Positions 43,721-54,609 of a DNA stretch of 64,000 nucleotides are shown here, piece by piece. Position 1 is the first letter of the stretch; every line of letters begins with the position of its first letter. The DNA comes from Luidia sarsii (taxonomy: Eukaryota > Echinodermata > Asteroidea > Paxillosida > Luidiidae): assembly GCA_949987565.1 (NCBI GenBank), contig OX465102.1:15817812-15881811 (forward strand), written 5' to 3'. The notes under the pieces are model-generated. The model had not been told where the DNA came from. It ran no database searches and saw nothing but the letters and a program-made list of their open reading frames with translations. The position numbers and the translations under genes were made by a program.

Positions 43721-44396
43721 GGTGACCACGAGTTACCAGACGATTGGAAGGCCTCTTCACGACTATTGAACTCGTGAACGCGGTAATCACTACGCGATTG
43801 CAACGCGGCATTTGTACAGTCTAGCATATCTGTCGTCTTTTTACCCACCATACAGTGCGGAAAGGCTTAGGTAGGTTCGAATTTCTGTTTTATAATCGAA
43901 GTTTGAGGGGGAAAACTCGATGGAGATTCGTAGAATCTATGGCCGGTGTAAAGGCTAATTCTGTCCCCGTCTAAATGTGCCCGGGGACAGAATTACCTGC
44001 ATCAAAGTGTTCCCCCCGGACTTGCTTGTCCAGGTCAATGTGTCCCCCGGACAAATAATTATGCATAGTCACAACCAGGTGAATGTGTCCGGGCAGACAC
44101 ATTCAAAGGGGGGGACAGATAACAAAAATTAATCTTCACACCGGCCCTACACGCACACAACAATGGCGTTTCTATGATGTAGGTCTGTTTAATGATGGTG
44201 ATTATTATTATTTGTCGGTGTTTTCACGAAGTGGCGAATCATTTTCTTAACAGACGCATATCAACGAGACAGAACACGGCGTCACTTCATGCTGTTAACC
44301 CCATAGACATCCGTATCACAAGAACACCTTCCCATAATCTATTAGAAATACGTTTCGGAAATTGGTACAGGTGTACGAACTTTTAGAGTAGTCCCA

Positions 44397-44502
44397 CTTA
44401 CTGGGCCGCTAGTAGCTCCCCTTAAACCAGTTTGGAGATTATCTGTCGAATCTCCAAACTCGTTTAAGGGGAGCTACCACCGGCCCAGTAAGTGGGACTA
44501 CT
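44397..44502. mobile_element. Foldback element (about 106 bp, near-perfect arms)
   Basis: AGTAGTCCCACTTACTGGGCC at the left is mirrored by GGCCCAGTAAGTGGGACTACT. Inner arms GTAGCTCCCCTTAAAC / GTTTAAGGGGAGCTAC and GTTTGGAGATT / AATCTCCAAAC surround an 8-base loop. Confidence 0.8.
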
Positions 44503-44784
44503 TTCAGAGCGCCATTTCAAAATTTCATTTTCTACTGTTTGGATGGTGTCTTCAGTGCGCGAAAACAACGAGAACGTGAACGGTTTGTTTAACATGTCCC
44601 CACTTGTACAGGCCATTCGAGACTTGTGACACATCGTTATTTTTATCCACGTGTACAATTGTAATTACGTTGATACTAAACGAATGTAGCTATTAAAGTA
44701 TGTCACCAAACTATACCCGGGTTGTCCAAGCGATCTGTATCATCCTGGTTGGCAACTGGGTCTTCACACAGGAGTTCACTGTCT

Positions 44785-45176
44785 GTCTCTCTCTCTTTCT
44801 TTATGTTTCTCTCCCAATCTCTCTCTCTCTCTCTCTTAATATTTCTCTCCCCATCTCTCTGTCTGTCTGTCTCACTCTCGCTCTCTCTCGCTTTCTGTCT
44901 CTCCCCCTCTCTTTCTCTCTCTCTCTCTCTCTCTCTATCCACCTCTCTGACTCTCTGTCTCTCTCTGTCTCTCTCTCTCTTTCTTTCTTTCTTTTTCTTT
45001 CTTTCTTTCTTTTTTTCTTTCTTTCTTTCTTTCTCTCCCTCTCTCCCTCTCTCTCTCTCCCTCCCTCTCTCTCTCTCGCTCTCTCACTCTCTCCCTCTCC
45101 CTCTCTCGCTCTCTCCCCGTCTCCCTCCCCCTCTCTCTCTCTCTTTCCTCTCTATGTATCCCTCAATCCTCTCTCC

Positions 45177-45228
<52 letters not shown>

Positions 45229-45232
45229 TTGG
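44785..45232. repeat. CT/CTTT microsatellite
   Basis: CTCTCT and TTTCTTTC runs with CCCT interruptions in the intergenic gap. Long Ser/Leu frames and the minus-strand Arg/Glu frames are artefacts. Confidence 0.9.
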
Positions 45233-45924
45233 TGACCATATGTTTCACCAAAAAAGGAGTCCTGAAACAATAGGTTTTTTGAATATGTTTGTGTGGGTCA
45301 TTGCCACAGGTGACCGGAGTAAGCCGTCAGAGGGAGCACTCCTTCGCTGGCAGAGAGCTGAGAGTGGAGAACACTAATTCAAGCGCCCACATAGAACGCA
45401 GTACAAAGCCCTCACCACTCACTTTCACATTCAAGTATTCCACACCCAAAAGAGTGTCTGAAGTCTTGTAACTATAGGCCTACTCCTAATTGTAGATTGG
45501 ACCTTCATCTCTAAATATATACAAAAAAAATCAATTTAGGCGATTTGATTTCCTGCTAATATCCCCATCCAGAAAAAACACCCTCAAAATATTATGATGT
45601 CGTCCAAGCCGAATTTCTGCAAGGGTTTTGGATAGCATCTTTCCACTTCCACAGCCAAATGGAGCGACATTTAAAGCCTTATACTGTTCCAAAATGCACA
45701 TCAAATTGAACATTGAACCGCCAGGAGGATAGCTTCACCCAATCTACAATATTTCAGTTAATTAAACTCCAAAGGACCCCTTTTTTAGACAAGGTTGTGC
45801 GATCCACAGTGATAATCAGCTCGGCGGAGCCATCTTGGATTGAATTAGTGTGCTGCAAGTGACTCCGGACCACATGACTCTGATCGCCTTGCCGACTCGT
45901 CAATGTGTCGCCCGTTGTGATTGG

Positions 45925-46037
45925 CTAGAGTCGTTTCTGTAGCAGCCTGATGACCAATGGGATGAGACTGGCGCACGGGATGATGCCCAGGGCTATGAAA
46001 GCCCAATCATAGCTGCCCAAGTAGTCAAAGATCCAGC
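45925..46037 (-). CDS. MCT-like exon 4 (stop)
   Basis: 113 bp, acceptor CCGACAG. Encodes WIFDYLGSYDWAFIALGIIP, then a last helix and TAG at 45925-45927. GW(I/L)-D-x-G-(S/N)Y is a typical MCT C-terminal segment. Confidence 0.92.
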
Positions 46038-49000
46038 CTGTCGGGGAGAGAGGAGACAATACGGAGATATATAACAGGACCGACATATGACGCTTAACCA
46101 CCGTCGTTGAGCCATGCTGCCTGGTACCCCGTAAATTGTGTGGGGAATATACAAGGACGTGTTTTAACCGAAGGTTAGGGCGCTACGGTTAGGGTTATGG
46201 TTACGGTTAGAGTTAGAGTTCGGGTTGGGTTAGCGTTACTGATAGAGTTAGGATTAGGATTAGGATTAGGGTTAGGTTCAGGATTAGGGTTGTTGGGGTT
46301 AGGATTAGGATAAGGGTTAGGGTTGTTTCGTGCTTGTGCATGTAACTACTTGAGAAATGAATGAATGAATGAATGGGGGAGGCCTCAGCCAAACCTGGCT
46401 TCGCGCACTTATAGCTTAGCCACGGTGGTTAAGTGTCGTACGTCGTGACGCTTGGGCGATTCACAATAGTGCGCCCTCAAGAGTTTGCAGCTCATTAACC
46501 AATCACAATGCAGACGTGCATTGGGTCGACCATTAATATTATGGCCGTTTTCGAAATAAAGGCTTAGGCTCGGGCTTCGTCTCCGTCTGACAAAACCTGA
46601 AAATCTAGTTTGTGGTTTGTTTCCGATTTTGAAGGTTTGTTGGCTTGATAGATACAGGGAATTCCCCAAGAAACTGGGGGCCAAACACTTGTTTTTAGAT
46701 GCCTGTGATACTATAACGGGTAAGATAAATATGACCGAATCCCAAGCCCGAGCCTAAGCCTTCATTTCGAAAACGGTCTATGGAGATCAATGGGGTCGAC
46801 AGATTCTGCATGTTGTGATTGGCCAACGCATTGCAAACTCATGAGGGCACACTTGTGACTCGCCCGTAGTGAAAAGACAATTCGATTATCGGGGGAGGGG
46901 GGAATAAACCATGCGTTCAGTTAGATTCGGAATCCCTGTCACACGAGTGACTCATATGCAAGTTTCTGCTTTTGATACTGATTTCCATCCTTATTGTCAC
47001 CCGAAATGTGTGGTGCCTCGGGATTCGGCTGTACCGGTGGTTGGAGGGGTTTGTGAACAGTGCACGTGCAAGACAAAGGCTTTCTAATAGTCAGACCACG
47101 TGGCCTGGTCAGTGCCTCACATCACTGCAGGCCAGTAGAAGAGACTGCAATCCAGGCAAGTTTTGCTGTTTTGGGTTCCCTTTCTACCCCAAACGTTTTG
47201 TCTGCACCTGGATTCGGTTGTTTAAGCTGTTTCCAACACTTATTTAAACAAATAAAAATTAAACAAAAAACTCAGACTGGACCGGGACTTGAATTCGAAA
47301 CTTCTGGTTTTGCGTACCGACGCTCTTACCATCTGAGCTATCCAGCCCTAAGATGACGGTCTCCCAAACTGTCAACTAGATCTTTGCTGTGGTTAGGCCG
47401 ACAGGCAGAAGCTTTCCACCATTAACTGACGTCTATCGACATGGAGCACGCCCCCCCCCCCCCCTCGCTTTTATTCAGATGCAAACAACCAATATATGTA
47501 GTTGCAAACCTGGCTACGGCAGCTCGGGGACCGCGCAAAGTGCATGAAGCTTTTTTAGTTTAAATCAGGCAAACTGAAGGAAAACAAACTGACTAGGAAC
47601 GAAAATATTGACTTTGATTTTGATTTTGATTTTGTTTGTTCCCAGTCAAGTTTTTTTTTTCCATTTCCAATAGTGTTAACCATGGTTAACATTAGTAATG
47701 ACTGGAAGGTTTTCCCTTGCCCCGCGCAAGGAAAAACATTCCAGTCATTACTAAAGTATTAGTTAATACCAACTTGGCAACATTGCAAACTTGCCCAAAT
47801 GTTGGATTGCCATATTGCCCGAAATCAATCATAGACATTTCACACCGAAGTTTCAGGAAATGTGTTTCCGATGCCGAAACTGTGCGGCAATAATGTGTGC
47901 GACAGGGCACGGGCCCTTGCATGCCTCTCACCTGGAAAGAATCCGCCGAGTATCCTGGCCGGAGCATTGCAGACTCGGATCCAGCCGAAGGCGGTGGCGA
48001 GCGGGAACCGACCGCCGAGGGCGTCCCTGGTCAGGACGTCGGCCAGCGTGTACAGGGCCGAGTGGGAGAGGCCGAAGAGAAGGCCGAGCACGGCCTGGCC
48101 TGCCACGCCCGAGACCCAGGGATCGACGAGGAAGGAGAGGCACAGGCACAGGCAGTTGACCACGATGCCGGTGGAGCACCGCACCAGGCCGCGGTCCACC
48201 GCCGGCGTCCAGGCCAGCGAGCCCACCAGGTGGCCCGCCGCCGAGGCCGTGCACAGGCCGGCGGCCACGGCGGGCGAGATGCCCTTCTGCTGGGCGTGCG
48301 GCACGTAGTACAGCATCCACGCGCTGGTCACGCTCACCAGGCCCACGCGTATGGAGCAGACGGCCCAGAAGTCGGCGCTCAGCACTATCTCCGGGTGGAC
48401 GTCCCGGAGCAGGCGGAGGCACAGCTGCGATCGCACCGACCGGCGGCCTTCTTCGCGGCCCTCGCGATGATCGCCCGCGTCGTCGGGACTCTGAGTGGGC
48501 AGGGGGCCGCGGTAGAATCCCCGCCTCCACTTGGCGTGGACGAGGGCAGCGGCGACCAACATGTGCTGGATGATGCCGGCCGCCAGGAGCGAGGCGCCGC
48601 GCCAGCCGTAGGTGTCGAGGAAGAGCTGGACGAGAGGCGCCATGACCACCAGGACCAGGGTACCGCCTGTCTGACCGATGCCGCAGGCCAGGCCGAAGTG
48701 GGCGCTGAAGTGTCGGGCCAGCAGGGTCTTGTTGAGCACGTTCATGAACCCGAAGCCGACGCCTGATGCAAAACAATTCCAACGAAAGTGAGCATTCATT
48801 GAGCTGAGCCGCTTAAGCGCCAACATTAGGTCCACTGAATTAGAATATAAAAAATTACACGACCGAAACGATCGCGTTCTTTAATTGACGTCACAGGGTC
48901 ACGTGACGCATAACGTCATCCTTTTCCAAAATCTACGCGAATAAAGTAAGCATTTTGGGAGAAAAAAAAGTGAAAATAGTGAGAGAAAAAAACGCTTCAT

Positions 49001-52000
49001 TTGTTTCGCGAAAATGCAGCATTCATACCTCCATGATCTTACCAATGTTGAGTAGGGGCTTTGAGCGTGAAGACCAGGGGCCAATTTCATAGCGCCGCTT
49101 AAGCGCCAAAATGTGCTTAAGCGCAAAAACTTATGAGTCACAGGATCCCCTTGCCAACCCAAACTTCACTTTTGTTTCATGCTAAGTAAAGAAGAGTAGA
49201 ATACAAGTCAGAAGCAATGGACAACACATCGCAGGGCAGCTTGTAATCCTGCTTACACGAGGAAGACTTTTCCTGCTTAGCACATTTTCACGCTTAAGCG
49301 GCTCAATGAAATTGGGCCCTGCTAAGCATTCTCACTCGTGTAAACAGGATTACAAAGCCCACTGCCACATATGAGGAATTGATTGATGGCCTGACACCCC
49401 GACTGGGTTACTCATTGCGACCCACCAACTCCCTGACTAATCAGTTTGAGTCCAAAAATCTACCATTCGGCCGGTATTGGGTATTCATTTTTCAGTGAAA
49501 TGGATAGCAGTTAGTGACGGGCCTGCCTTGACATGTCTTAACTGTGACCGAAATTGTCGAGGGATGTTTCGACTGGAATTTTTCTGAAGCCACGACCCGT
49601 TCATCTGAACGTGGAACCATCTTTGTTTGGGAGTACATGTAAATACAAGGGGGTACGTACGTCCTGACTAAACCTCAGATCCCCCCTCGACTCTCCCCCC
49701 CTCACCGATAGACCAATGGGCTTGCTAACTTTATTACCACCGTGATTTCCAGATTGCCAGCCGGGGGGAACAAATACAGGCAGCTCGGGCGGATTCGAAC
49801 CCCCGACTCCTGCTTTCTAGTGTATAGGCGTCTTTACTACTTGACCACGGCGAGATGGACGAAGTTGTGGGACAAAAGTCGAATCTGTGCACCGACCTGT
49901 GTATACTGACCGACTCCCCGGCTAACTCGCTGCCCTCGACACACTCTCGATCTCCCACTGCCCGACAGGCACATACGATCTCGCATCCGGCCCCATACAG
50001 TATACTCACCGGTTATGAACACGAGTGCCATGCCGATGTGCAGAATGCTCCTGGCCATTGGGACCAGTAACATTCCCAAGCCAACCAAGACCGCTGAAAG
50101 AAGGGCGAGCGGGCCACTGCCCAATCGAGCGTCAATGGGCATGACAAAGAGGCCTACGGGGAAAAACAATCAAACAAAATAGCACACCCCGCAATTACAC
50201 GAACGATTCGTAAGCCTCTCAACGAAAATCGTAAGCCTCTCAACGAAACTCGTAAGCCTCTTAACGAAAATCGTAAGCCTCTCAACGGAAATCGTAAGCC
50301 TCTCAACGGAAATCGTAAGCCTCTCAACGAAAATCGTAAGCCTCTCAACGAAACTTGTAAGCCTCTCAACGAAACTCGTAAGCCTCTCAACGAAAACAGT
50401 AAGCCTCTCAACGAAAATCGTAACCCTCTCAACGAAAATCGTAAGCCTCTCAACGAAAATCGTAAGCCTCTCAACGAAAATCGTAAGCCTCTCAACAAAA
50501 ATGGTAAGCCTCTCAACGGAAATCGTAAGCCTCTCAACGGAAATCGTAAGCCTCTCAGTAGGGGCCTACTTTTGTCAGTTCTAAACTCAAGCACAGTTTC
50601 AACCTGAAGCAATATGTACTTCAAACAATATAATCAGTTAAAATAATGCAGCTTTAATGTTACGTGACCCATCACATGATAATGTAACACTGTCAAATCT
50701 GTTCGAAGACCACCGGAAGCTGATGATCAAATGGTACAAATTCTGATGTCATTTGGTTTGAGGGAAGTAGTCAAATTGAAGGCCTTTGGTTTACAAAAAT
50801 CGTGTGCAAAACCCATGGAGAAAACCCCAACTTTAATATCATGTCACATGACCGCTGACGTAGTGACATTAACAGGTTTTGTCCAATAGCAACTAGGGAC
50901 CTAATACGAAGTCGGTCAAGTGAACGAGAGCCACAATAGTTGACATTCAAATACATGCACTAAACCTATGGAGAAAAGCGAGTGCCTTAAAATTCATGTC
51001 ACGTGATTTGCGCTCAAACTAACAAAATTTTATGAAATATTACTTCATATTTGGACTCTTGGTATATTTCCAACAAAACAGAGGAGAAAAATACGCTTTT
51101 TCTTTCCTTTTCCCTGTAAATATTAGTCGATGTTCAGAACCCACAGTCATTCAGCTCAATACAGTTGACAAAACAACGTATACAAAATAATCCAACAGGG
51201 TAAAAATGCTTCTTTAAAGCAACGTAACTTGACACGTGATGACGTCATCGTTTTAAATTTCTATCAGGATCCTCTATGGATGGTCTTCTAAGTATCAGAT
51301 GTCATAAACTGCCAAAATTGATGTAACAAACTGCCAAAATACCCAATATGAAAAACGTGCACTAAACCAATGGGAAAAGAAAATTTACAAAACTTGACAC
51401 GTGATGCCGTAATCGTTCAAAAACATTTCCAGGACCATCTCTTTGTGGTTGTCTGAGAGTGTACCAAGTTTGAAGTCAAAGTGATATACAAAAATGTTGC
51501 AAACTGCTTACTGACTTAAATTACCAAAATGCAAATTTTAAAATTTAATGGGCCTGACGTTTCGATCCTAGCAGGACCTTTCTCAAAGGCAGAGTGACAA
51601 GGACAAAACAGATACATGTACACGAAGGAAGGGGGGGGGAGACGGATGAGAAACAAAGGACAAAGAGTAAAGCTGATAGGGAGAGGTCAAAGGGAAGGAC
51701 AAGGAGTAGGGTAGGGATTAGTGAGAAGAGGGAGAAAGATCAAAAAGAGAAGTGTGGAGGAGTGAACACAAAGACGGATTATCAGAAAGCATGCAAGGTG
51801 TTAGTCATAACCCTCCTGGGTGTTGAGACCATGTGGTTGAATGGTCCGAAGACGCTTCATCCACATTTTCTACGGTGACCAAGGGATTCTATGCCCAGTA
51901 CACTCATATCTGATATCGAATTATCAGGAAGATTGAAGTGATACCCAACAGGGGTGTCCATTTTACCGGTTTTGATTGTAGACCTGTGGCCATAGATACG

Positions 52001-54102
52001 TTTTTGAGGGTGTTTTTGGTCTCGCCAACATACTGAACATTATAAACTCTACAAGAGATGAGGTATATGATGTTTGAGGTAGTGCACGTGATAGAGCCAT
52101 AGGTCGTGTGGGTAGTTCCAGAAGAATGTCCATTGAAAGAGTCTATTTCATTGACATGTGTCTTTCAAAACAATGCATTTCGAGGTACACTTAAATGTAC
52201 CAAATTTAGTGTGAGGTGAAGTGTCCAAAGGGGGAACTTCTGCTCGGACAATTAAGTCACGCGGGTTGCGGGGGCGCCTGAAAGCCAAAACAGGCGAATT
52301 TGGAATGGCATCAGCCAGACGATCAGAAGTGTGGAGAATATGGTGGTATTCCTTAGTTATCTTCCTGAGAGGAGGAAGAGAAGGGTGGTAGGAAGTAACT
52401 AAGGGAACCTTTGGGATTATCCTTGGGACCTGGTGGCTTTTGTTTAAGTGCCGAACTTCTGGGAATGGAATAGACTTTAGCAATGGAGTTCCTCACTTAG
52501 CGAGAATTATAGCCTCTAGCAACCAAGTTACTGGCCACGTGTATGGCGGCGAAAGTCAGACTCATTGGAACATATGCGCCTCAATCCGAGGGCCTGGCTG
52601 TAAAAGCTATACCAATCTTACAGTGTCTGGGGTGACAACTGGAGGCACGGAGAATTTGAAGTCAGTTAGTTGCAATTAAGTGCCAAAGGTAAAAACTAAA
52701 CGTGTACAAATCGTACGGGTCAAAAAATGACGTTACTCGACATCAGATTACGTCACTATTTCTTCTAGGACCATCTTTGGCCGGACTTCTAAGCATGTGC
52801 CAAATCTCAAGTCGATCGGTTGAAGTAAACTACCGAAGTAGTTGTCCAGAACGATTTGGCTGAATAAGAGGGGAAGGGAATAGTTAAAATGTTATCATTG
52901 AATTGAATTATTGAATTGAAAAGAAGAAAAAAAAAACAGAACGAAAACAAGAGCTCTTTCGGAAAGACTGAAACAACTAAACACAAGAAATATATGTCTG
53001 TTGTGAAACAGAGCATAGAGCTTTTTCGCTTCTGTTTTAACACGTCATAGAATACCCCCATTCCTACTCCAAAACGCATGTACATATTTTGTGTACAAAG
53101 CCTATGGGACATGAGTGTGATATTCAAAAATTCATAAAAATTCTAAACAATGGTCCTTCAATTCCAAACTTTAGATTTTGAATGTCTAGCACGATAGCTA
53201 ACTACATACCAAATTTCGAGATGATTGGCCAATGATTTATATGTGTTTTAAAATCACACGTTTTGAAGACGTCGTGATTGCGTAATGATATTTTGGCACC
53301 GGAAGGTGTTTCTAAACCATGTCCCCAATAGATATCAAAGAAAAAAAAATAAAATCTCGCTCCGTTGGTCAAATATGCTAATTTGAATGTTACAATCTGA
53401 AAAGTTCATGACCTCATAAATATTCATGAGATAACGTCACGGTCAATTGACGGCAATTTTTGGATATACCTGTTCCCAACTTAGATACAGATACAGTGCA
53501 AAGTTGAAACCAAACGAACTTGTACTTTTGAAATTTGCCCCTTTAAAGCAATGTCACGTGACACGTGATGACGTCATGCTGAGATCAAGGTGTTTAGGAT
53601 CAATTTCAGCATGGGCTTTATGCATTTGCCACGTTTGAAAAAAATCCAAGTCTGTTCAATGACCAAAGTGGTGTTTACAAAACCCCTGTGCATTGTCTAT
53701 GGGCTTTTGGGGAGAAGAAAAGAAAAATCAGAACAACAAATATAGCTTTCTGCTTCGCTGGAAGCGGCGGAAAAGCTAAAAAATGTATAAAAAATCAGCT
53801 AATGACTGCATCCTCTATACGTGATCCCGCGAACTACTGTAGCCGGGTTTACACCGGTCTTCATTAATTTTAGTGCATGCTTCGTCACTGTATTTACCTA
53901 CAACATCTGAGAAGACTGACGATGCAGCCACCGTGACCCCCACGACCCAGGTGTGGCCGGGGAACTGGTCGTTGAGTGCTGGCAGCAGCACGCCGAAGCC
54001 CTTGTACAGAAGTCCCCACAGAAAGTTGGAACTGACGGCCAGCAGCAGCAGCGATACCCCGGCCGCACTGAACTCGTCCCGAACAGACGGCGACGACGCC
54101 AT
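45925..54102 (-). CDS. SLC16-like: Monocarboxylate-transporter-like MFS protein (430 aa, complete, four exons)
   Basis: Exons (minus strand) 54102-53898, 50153-50010, 48762-47932 and 46037-45925, all introns phase 1. The protein opens MASSPSVRDEF, then VSLLLLAVSSNFLWGLLYKG (TM1). TM2 has GLFVMPIDARLGSGPLALL; then come ARHFSAHFGLACGIGQTGG and YGWRGASLLAAG, where MCT proteins carry YF-KRR-LA-G-A-AG and YGWRG. A central charged loop (EGREEGRRSVRSQ) separates the two halves, and the C-terminus is GGFFPGWIFDYLGSYDWAFI with a short RLLQKRL tail. About 12 helices, so a plasma-membrane carrier for a monocarboxylate or related organic anion is expected by family; the substrate cannot be read. The usual TM1 motif (D/E)G(G/S)(W/F)(G/A)W is absent. 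Upstream in-frame ATGs exist, but MASSP fits the family best. Confidence 0.88.
46152..46332. repeat. Degenerate telomere-like (TTAGGG) array
   Basis: GGTTAGGGTTA, GGATTAGGATTAGG and AGGGTTAGGGTTG words over about 180 bp, in the last MCT-like intron. The plus strand is the G-rich strand. Confidence 0.8.
46454..46865. mobile_element. Foldback element, GGCGATTCACAA family (412 bp)
   Basis: GGGCGATTCACAATAGTGCG and the complement of the right end GGGCGAGTCACAAGTGTGCC are imperfect inverted ends, continued inward by GCCCTCA, TTTGCA, CCAATCACAA and GGGTCGACC blocks. Its middle has AGGCTTAGGCTCGGGCTTCG facing AAGCCCGAGCCTAAGCC. A smaller relative lies at 60866-61034. Confidence 0.75.
47266..47350 (-). 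repeat. tRNA-derived SINE copy
   Basis: Complement begins GGGCTGGATAGCTCAGATGG (A box), then CGGTACGCAAAACCAGAAGT and a B box close to GAATTCAAGTCCCGGTCC. The position before the putative anticodon is C rather than U, and the acceptor stem does not pair well, so it is a SINE head rather than a working tRNA gene. Confidence 0.7.
47691..47755. repeat. Inverted repeat (hairpin)
   Basis: TTAGTAATGACTGGAAGG and CATTCCAGTCATTACTAA, with CCTTGC / GCAAGG at the loop. Arms of about 28 bp with a few mismatches. Confidence 0.75.
47932..48762 (-). CDS. MCT-like exon 3 (main exon)
   Basis: 831 bp, phase 1 to 1, acceptor TTGCATCAG, donor GTGAGA. Very GC-rich compared with its AT-rich flanks. Encodes the rest of the N half, the central loop and most of the C half, with GLCTASAAGHLVGSLAWTPA and GLLFGLSHSALYTLADVLTR. 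Long frames on the other strand are GC-driven shadows. Confidence 0.93.
48985..49063 (-). mobile_element. Family B TTAA element fragment
   Basis: GCGAAAATGCAGCATTC and, further on, ACCAATGTTGAGTAGGGGCT: the right-hand end of the AGCCCCTACAC family with the middle deleted. Confidence 0.6.
49078..49319. mobile_element. Foldback element with GGGCCAATTTCAT ends (242 bp)
   Basis: GGGCCAATTTCATAGCGCCG at the left and GGCTCAATGAAATTGGGCCC at the right, with CGCTTAAGCG-type inner repeats. Relatives: 17225-17455 and a fragment at 48796-48826. Confidence 0.75.
49770..49855 (-). repeat. tRNA-like SINE head, second type
   Basis: The complement contains GTCGGGGGTTCGAATCCGCC (B box) preceded by GCCGTGGTCAAGTAGTAAAG (A-box-like). 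It differs from the other SINE family. A sound anticodon stem is not seen, so I do not call a tRNA gene. Confidence 0.5.
50010..50153 (-). CDS. MCT-like exon 2
   Basis: 144 bp, phase 1 to 1, acceptor CCCCGTAG, donor GTGAGT. Encodes LFVMPIDARLGSGPLALLSA then VLVGLGMLLVPMARS, the TM2-TM3 hairpin. Its acceptor is about 50 bp from the 21-bp minisatellite. Confidence 0.9.
50200..50560. repeat. 21-bp minisatellite beside the MCT-like exon 2 acceptor
   Basis: About 17 units of CGTAAGCCTCTCAACGAAAA(T), with ACTC and GGAA variants. On the minus strand it keeps one frame open (RGLRFSL per unit), but that frame meets TAG at the splice acceptor, so it is intronic. Confidence 0.95.
51482..52490 (-). mobile_element. 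Penelope-like retroelement, 3' part with GIY-YIG nuclease remnant
   Basis: Minus strand. 52483-52148 encodes the linker typical of Penelope-like elements (VPLVTSYHPSLPPLRKITKE, HILHTSDRLADAIPNSPVLA, FRRPRNPRDLIVRAE, then FGTFKCTSKC). Next, 52078-51975 reads IIYLISCRVYNVQYVGETKN and, after a one-base frameshift, RIYGHRSTIKTGK: the YLI-C, YVGET and R-x3-H signature of a GIY-YIG nuclease. After further stops the 3' region ends in the tail motif GATCCTAGCAGGACC (complement) and TTGCAAACTGCTTACTGAC. The 5' half with the reverse-transcriptase core is missing, so the copy is dead. It identifies the window's commonest repeat as a Penelope-like tail. Confidence 0.8.
52500..53890. other. MCT-like intron 1, no other feature
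   Basis: I see no exon. The sequence repeatedly carries CACGTGA/TGACGTCA-like words and paragraphs resembling 50640-51480 (text such as TGACACGTGATGACGTCAT and GTTTACAAA-CCTATGG), suggesting an old diverged duplication across the intron. Confidence 0.4.
53898..54102 (-). CDS. MCT-like exon 1 (start codon)
   Basis: 205 bp ending in phase 1 with donor GTAAAT. Encodes TM1 and the first outer loop (ALNDQFPGHTWVVGVTVAAS). The frame stays open upstream to 54336, but that part is low-complexity and unlike any MCT start. Confidence 0.85.
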
Positions 54103-54264
54103 GACGATTACTACTAGCCCATGTACCGGTACACCGACACCACACAAAACAATAATTAACCAACTGTGAATATCACATAGGCCTACGTACGTACGTTCGT
54201 ACGTGTGTGCATGTCGGACGTCAAGGACACCAAATAGTGCGTTTGAAATAGATTTGCTCTTCCA

Positions 54265-54320
54265 TTGCATTTGTATATAACCATGGAGTAATCCTCCATG
54301 ATATAAAGCCCTGCGCGCGG
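54265..54320 (-). promoter_or_regulatory. TATA-like elements upstream of the MCT-like gene
   Basis: On the minus strand CTTTATATCATGG (about 54295-54307) and GGTTATATACAAATG lie 170-205 bp before the inferred ATG, with CCCGCGCGCAGGG just upstream. Plausible core promoter; untested. Confidence 0.35.
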
Positions 54321-54547
54321 GATCTTTTACACGCAACTCTTGGTGATTGGTGAATCATGTTAGTGAATCATGTCCCCTGGGTGTCATGCGCGTGTTGTTA
54401 TTAGACGACCGAAATGACACCATTCATTATAGGCGGCTAAGTTTTCTCTTCCGGCAAGGAGATATTGCTCTGAAAAGAACCGATCACTAAACGTTTCGGA
54501 CAGAGTGTGCACAAAACCCGCCTCCTTGCGAGAGACATGCCCCGAGA

Positions 54548-54600
54548 GAATGCCCTTGAGAAGGGTCCTGCTTGGATCGAAACGTCAGCCCCTCCTAATT
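54548..54600 (+). mobile_element. Penelope-like tail fragment
   Basis: CCCTTGAGAAGGGTCCTGCT then TGGATCGAAACGTCAGCCCC: one tail block in plus orientation. Confidence 0.55.
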
Positions 54601-54609
54601 GTCGACAAT

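Noticed and set aside
44700..45377. 225-codon Ser/Leu frame (and similar at 29838 and 57326)
   Set aside because: CT microsatellite translated; no real protein.
47266..47350. Functional tRNA gene (also 56234, 62270, 49770)
   Set aside because: A and B boxes are present but acceptor and anticodon stems pair poorly, and several diverged copies exist: SINEs.
47897..48782. 284-289-codon frames overlapping the main MCT-like exon on both strands
   Set aside because: GC-rich exon lacks AT-rich stop codons in all frames. Only the frame with MFS motifs and matching splice phases is real.
53815..54336. Longer N-terminus for the MCT-like protein (start at 54336)
   Set aside because: The extension crosses the likely TATA region and shows no family resemblance; the MASSP start fits the usual short cytoplasmic N-terminus.
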